Below, piece after piece: positions 6,545 to 8,608 of a stretch of DNA of 8,608 nt. The stretch is from positions 1-8,608 of the forward strand of contig CAMYCE010000094.1 of assembly GCA_947254205.1 (NCBI GenBank), written 5' to 3'. Source of the DNA: an uncultured Prevotellaceae bacterium (GTDB lineage Bacteria; Bacteroidota; Bacteroidia; Bacteroidales; Muribaculaceae). The notes beneath the pieces were generated by a model, which saw nothing but the letters and a program-made list of their open reading frames with translations, was not told the DNA's origin and made no database searches. Position 1 is the first letter of the stretch. Every line of letters starts with the position of its first letter. The translations under genes and the position numbers were made by a program.

Positions 6545-7159
6545 ATGGAAGAATTAAATCTATTTGTCAAGTCAATATTTATTGACAACATGATATTTGC
6601 CTACTTCTTGGGAATGTGCTCATTTCTCGCTGTTTCCAAGAATGTGAAAACGGCCTTGGGCCTTGGCGTGGCTGTTACCTTCATGCTTGTTGTGACATTG
6701 CCACTCAACTACATGCTCGACAACTACATTTTGCAAGCTGGAGCCATGACATGGATTAGCCCTGAGCTTGCCAGCGTTGACTTGAGTTTCTTGGGCCTCA
6801 TCATGTTTATAGCCGTGATTGCCTCGGCCACTCAACTTGTGGAAATGGCAGTTGAGAAATTCTCGCCAAGCCTCTACAACTCGCTGGGCATTTTCTTGCC
6901 ACTCATTGCTGTGAACTGTGCAATCTTGGGTGGAGCCTTGTTTATGCAACAGCGCGACTTTGGCAGTGCATGGACTGCAACCGTGTATGGCGCAGGCAGT
7001 GGCATTGGCTGGTTGCTTGCCATTGTGGGCCTTGCAGCCATTAGAGAGAAACTCGCCTATAGCAACGTTCCCAAACCATTGCGTGGCATAGGCATTACCT
7101 TCATTATTACTGGTCTCATGGGCATTGCCTTCATGAGTTTCCTGGGCATTAAACTTTAA
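6545..7159 (+). CDS. nqrE: Na+-translocating NADH:quinone reductase subunit E
   Basis: A 204-residue membrane subunit (RnfA/NqrE family), structurally the inverted partner of NqrD, with about six helices near 11-30, 35-56, 78-98, 118-135, 142-165 and 177-200. The conserved cysteines are C25 in YFLGMCSFLAVS and C125 in IAVNCAILGGALF (C26 and C120 in Vibrio), which complete the shared iron-sulfur site with NqrD. FGSAWTATVYGAGSGIGW (about 144-161) and the VPKPLRGIGITFIITGLM block (about 174-191) are characteristic. Electrons cross the membrane here. The ATG follows a run of A and has no Shine-Dalgarno sequence. nqrF starts 9 bases after the stop, so the two are probably translated from one message in close succession. 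Confidence 0.96.
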   Translation: MEELNLFVKSIFIDNMIFAYFLGMCSFLAVSKNVKTALGLGVAVTFMLVVTLPLNYMLDNYILQAGAMTWISPELASVDLSFLGLIMFIAVIASATQLVEMAVEKFSPSLYNSLGIFLPLIAVNCAILGGALFMQQRDFGSAWTATVYGAGSGIGWLLAIVGLAAIREKLAYSNVPKPLRGIGITFIITGLMGIAFMSFLGIKL

Positions 7160-7168
7160 ACCAACGAC

Positions 7169-8461
7169 ATGATATTGATAGCAAATACAATAGGGCTCAC
7201 CGTAGCCACCAGTGCAGCAATATTTCTTTTCATCACGTTGCTGCTTGTGACCTTGCTACTTGTGGCCAAGCACTATCTCGTGGCATCGGGAAAGGTGCAC
7301 ATCGACGTTAATAACGGAAAGAAAGACCTTGAAGTGAGCACAGGCAACTCGTTGCTCAACACCTTGCACGACCATGGAGTGATGCTCTCAAGCGCATGTG
7401 GCGGAAAAGGTAGTTGCGGGCAATGCAAAGTGCAGGTGGTTGAAGGTGGTGGCGAAATTCTTCCCACCGAGACTGTTCATTTCACTCGCAAGCAACAAAA
7501 AGAGCATTGGCGATTGGGCTGCCAAGTGAAGGTGAAAGACTCCATGAAAATTCAGGTGCCCGACTCGGTGCTCGATGTGAAAGAATGGGAGTGCACAGTG
7601 ATAAGCAACCGCAATGTGTCGAGCTTTATTAAAGAGTTCAAGGTGGCTCTGCCCCCGGGCGAGCACATGGACTTTGTGCCCGGTAGTTATGCCCAAATCA
7701 AGATTCCTGCATTTGATTGCATCGACTATGACAAAGATTTTGACAAGGACTTGATTGGCAAAGACTACATCGAAACATGGGAAAAATTCAACATTTTCTC
7801 GCTCAAGGCCAAGAACCCCGAAGAAACCACACGCGCCTACTCAATGGCCAACTACCCCGATGAAGGCGACATCATCACCCTCACCGTGCGCATTGCCACC
7901 ACGCCATTCCTGCCCAGGCCTCAAGTGGGTTTTGAAAATGTGCCCACCGGCATTGCCTCTTCCTATATTTTCTCGCTCAAGCCCGGCGATAAGGTAACGA
8001 TGAGTGGCCCCTATGGCGACTTCCACCCCAACTTCACATCGGGCAAAGAGATGATTTGGATTGGTGGTGGTGCTGGCATGGCTCCATTGCGCAGTCAAAT
8101 CATGCACATGTTGCGCACATTGCACACTCGCGATCGCGAGATGCACTTCTTCTATGGTGCCCGTGCCCTGAACGAGGCTTTCTTCCTTGAAGACTTTTGG
8201 GAATTGGAGAAGGAATATCCCAACTTCCACTTGCACCTCTCGCTCGACCGTCAAGACCCCATTGCCGATGCACAAGGCGTGAACTACTACACGGGCTTCG
8301 CTGCCAACTGCGTGCGCGACACCTATTTCAAAGATCACGAAGCACCTGAGGACTGCGAGTTCTACCTGTGTGGACCTCCAATGCTCATCAAAACGGTGAC
8401 CGACTATCTCGATAGCATTGGCGTTGACCCCGAAAGCATCATGTATGACAACTTTGGATAA
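7169..8461 (+). CDS. nqrF: Na+-translocating NADH:quinone reductase subunit F (NADH-oxidising)
   Basis: A 430-residue subunit; Vibrio NqrF is 407-408. One N-terminal membrane helix (about 7-33) anchors a 2Fe-2S ferredoxin domain (about 42-135) with cysteines C77, C83, C86 (CGGKGSCGQCK) and C118. A ferredoxin-reductase domain follows. FAD is bound at RAYSMANYP (222-230), and NADH at IGGGAGMAPLRS (298-309) and YLCGPP (399-404), whose C401 is the conserved cysteine near the flavin. The C-terminus YDNFG is typical. It oxidises NADH in the cytoplasm and passes electrons to NqrD/NqrE. The extra length relative to Vibrio seems to lie partly in an acidic, Asp-rich stretch at about 184-200. It is the last operon gene; apbE and nqrM, which follow in Vibrio, are not within the 147 bases left. 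Confidence 0.97.
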   Translation: MILIANTIGLTVATSAAIFLFITLLLVTLLLVAKHYLVASGKVHIDVNNGKKDLEVSTGNSLLNTLHDHGVMLSSACGGKGSCGQCKVQVVEGGGEILPTETVHFTRKQQKEHWRLGCQVKVKDSMKIQVPDSVLDVKEWECTVISNRNVSSFIKEFKVALPPGEHMDFVPGSYAQIKIPAFDCIDYDKDFDKDLIGKDYIETWEKFNIFSLKAKNPEETTRAYSMANYPDEGDIITLTVRIATTPFLPRPQVGFENVPTGIASSYIFSLKPGDKVTMSGPYGDFHPNFTSGKEMIWIGGGAGMAPLRSQIMHMLRTLHTRDREMHFFYGARALNEAFFLEDFWELEKEYPNFHLHLSLDRQDPIADAQGVNYYTGFAANCVRDTYFKDHEAPEDCEFYLCGPPMLIKTVTDYLDSIGVDPESIMYDNFG

Positions 8462-8463
8462 TG

Positions 8464-8488
8464 CTACCTGCCTCATTTATTGAGGTAG
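8464..8488 (+). repeat. Short inverted repeats just after nqrF
   Basis: CTACCT (8464-8469) pairs with AGGTAG (8483-8488). Alternatively CCTCA (8471-8475) pairs with TGAGG (8481-8485) around a TTTAT loop. The right arms overlap, so the two stems exclude each other. No T tract follows, so this is not a normal terminator; it may stabilise the 3' end of the message. Confidence 0.35.
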
Positions 8489-8508
8489 ATAATGCTTCTC
8501 AATACAAT

Positions 8509-8558
8509 CATTGGGGCTATAGAACTTAAAACAAGGGCTATAGTCCCAATGCTCTTTT
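8509..8558 (+). terminator. Probable intrinsic terminator of the nqr operon
   Basis: CATTGGGGCTATAG (8509-8522) pairs with CTATAGTCCCAATG (8538-8551) over 14 positions, all Watson-Crick except one G-T wobble, with a 15-base loop. TCTTTT follows at 8553-8558. The T tract is short and interrupted and the loop is large, so termination may be partial. It lies 47 bases after the nqrF stop. The stem could also serve a convergent transcript from the right. Confidence 0.5.
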
Positions 8559-8608
8559 AACCCCAATCGGTCATTAGGTCGCAATAAGAAAATATCTTAG
8601 GCTTTTCC
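8557..8608 (-). CDS. Possible last codons of a convergent gene (partial, uncertain)
   Basis: Reading leftward from the right edge, one frame is open for 16 codons (EKPKIFSYCDLMTDWG) and ends with TAA at 8559-8557, immediately beyond the nqr terminator hairpin. The composition is protein-like and the position fits a gene that converges on nqrF. Sixteen codons are far too few to prove coding, and I cannot name a family. Confidence 0.2.
   Translation of the reverse strand, partial: EKPKIFSYCDLMTDWG

Noticed and set aside
2521..8461. Rnf complex rather than Nqr
   Set aside because: Rnf has RnfB and a ferredoxin-rich RnfC with Cys clusters. Here the first gene has no Fe-S clusters and the last is an NADH-binding NqrF, so the operon is Nqr.
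7841..8476. 211-codon minus-strand frame over nqrF
   Set aside because: Antisense to the reductase domain of NqrF, whose FAD and NADH motifs are intact on the plus strand.
1..8608. Mobile element, CRISPR array, tRNA or rRNA
   Set aside because: No transposase, integrase, spaced direct-repeat array, cloverleaf or rRNA-like block was seen; the gene content is core metabolism.

Overview
The window looks like a chromosomal segment from an anaerobic Bacteroidota, most likely order Bacteroidales (Prevotella, Bacteroides or Muribaculaceae-like). The signs are a -7 box of the Bacteroidetes type (TAnnTTTG), A-rich translation starts that mostly lack a Shine-Dalgarno sequence, an ExbB followed by two different ExbD proteins with the long Bacteroidetes-type periplasmic domains, and a complete six-subunit Na+-NQR operon. 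Genus cannot be settled by eye.

Left part (positions 1-2037, minus strand): exbB, then a 225-residue ExbD (exbD1), then a second ExbD (exbD2) that runs off the left edge. They read leftward as one probable operon. ExbB/ExbD form the inner-membrane motor that converts ion-motive force into work for TonB-dependent outer-membrane import, or a related TolQR-like motor.

Middle (2038-2520): a 483-base AT-rich divergent intergenic region. It holds a good Bacteroidetes-type promoter for the exbB operon at 2283-2313, implying a leader of about 240 nt. It also holds a -7 box for nqrA at 2483-2490 and two abutting dyads (2406-2436 and 2437-2452) upstream of the nqrA promoter.

Right part (2521-8461, plus strand): nqrA, nqrB, nqrC, nqrD, nqrE and nqrF in canonical order and closely spaced. 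Together they encode Na+-translocating NADH:quinone oxidoreductase. NqrF takes electrons from NADH through FAD and a 2Fe-2S centre. An iron centre shared by NqrD and NqrE carries them across the membrane to the covalent FMNs on NqrC and NqrB, and then to quinone, with Na+ export. All cofactor-binding residues checked are present: the DGxSGAT threonines of NqrB and NqrC, paired cysteines in NqrD and NqrE, and four ferredoxin cysteines plus FAD and NADH motifs in NqrF. The accessory genes apbE and nqrM are not in the window.

The tail (8462-8608) holds a long hairpin with a short T tract, a probable operon terminator, and perhaps the last codons of a convergent gene. The window is essentially a conserved energy-metabolism locus. 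I see no new system, mobile element, CRISPR array or RNA gene. The points most worth a second look are the divergent control region, the 3' repeat structure and the head-to-head placement of an ion pump and an ion-driven motor.
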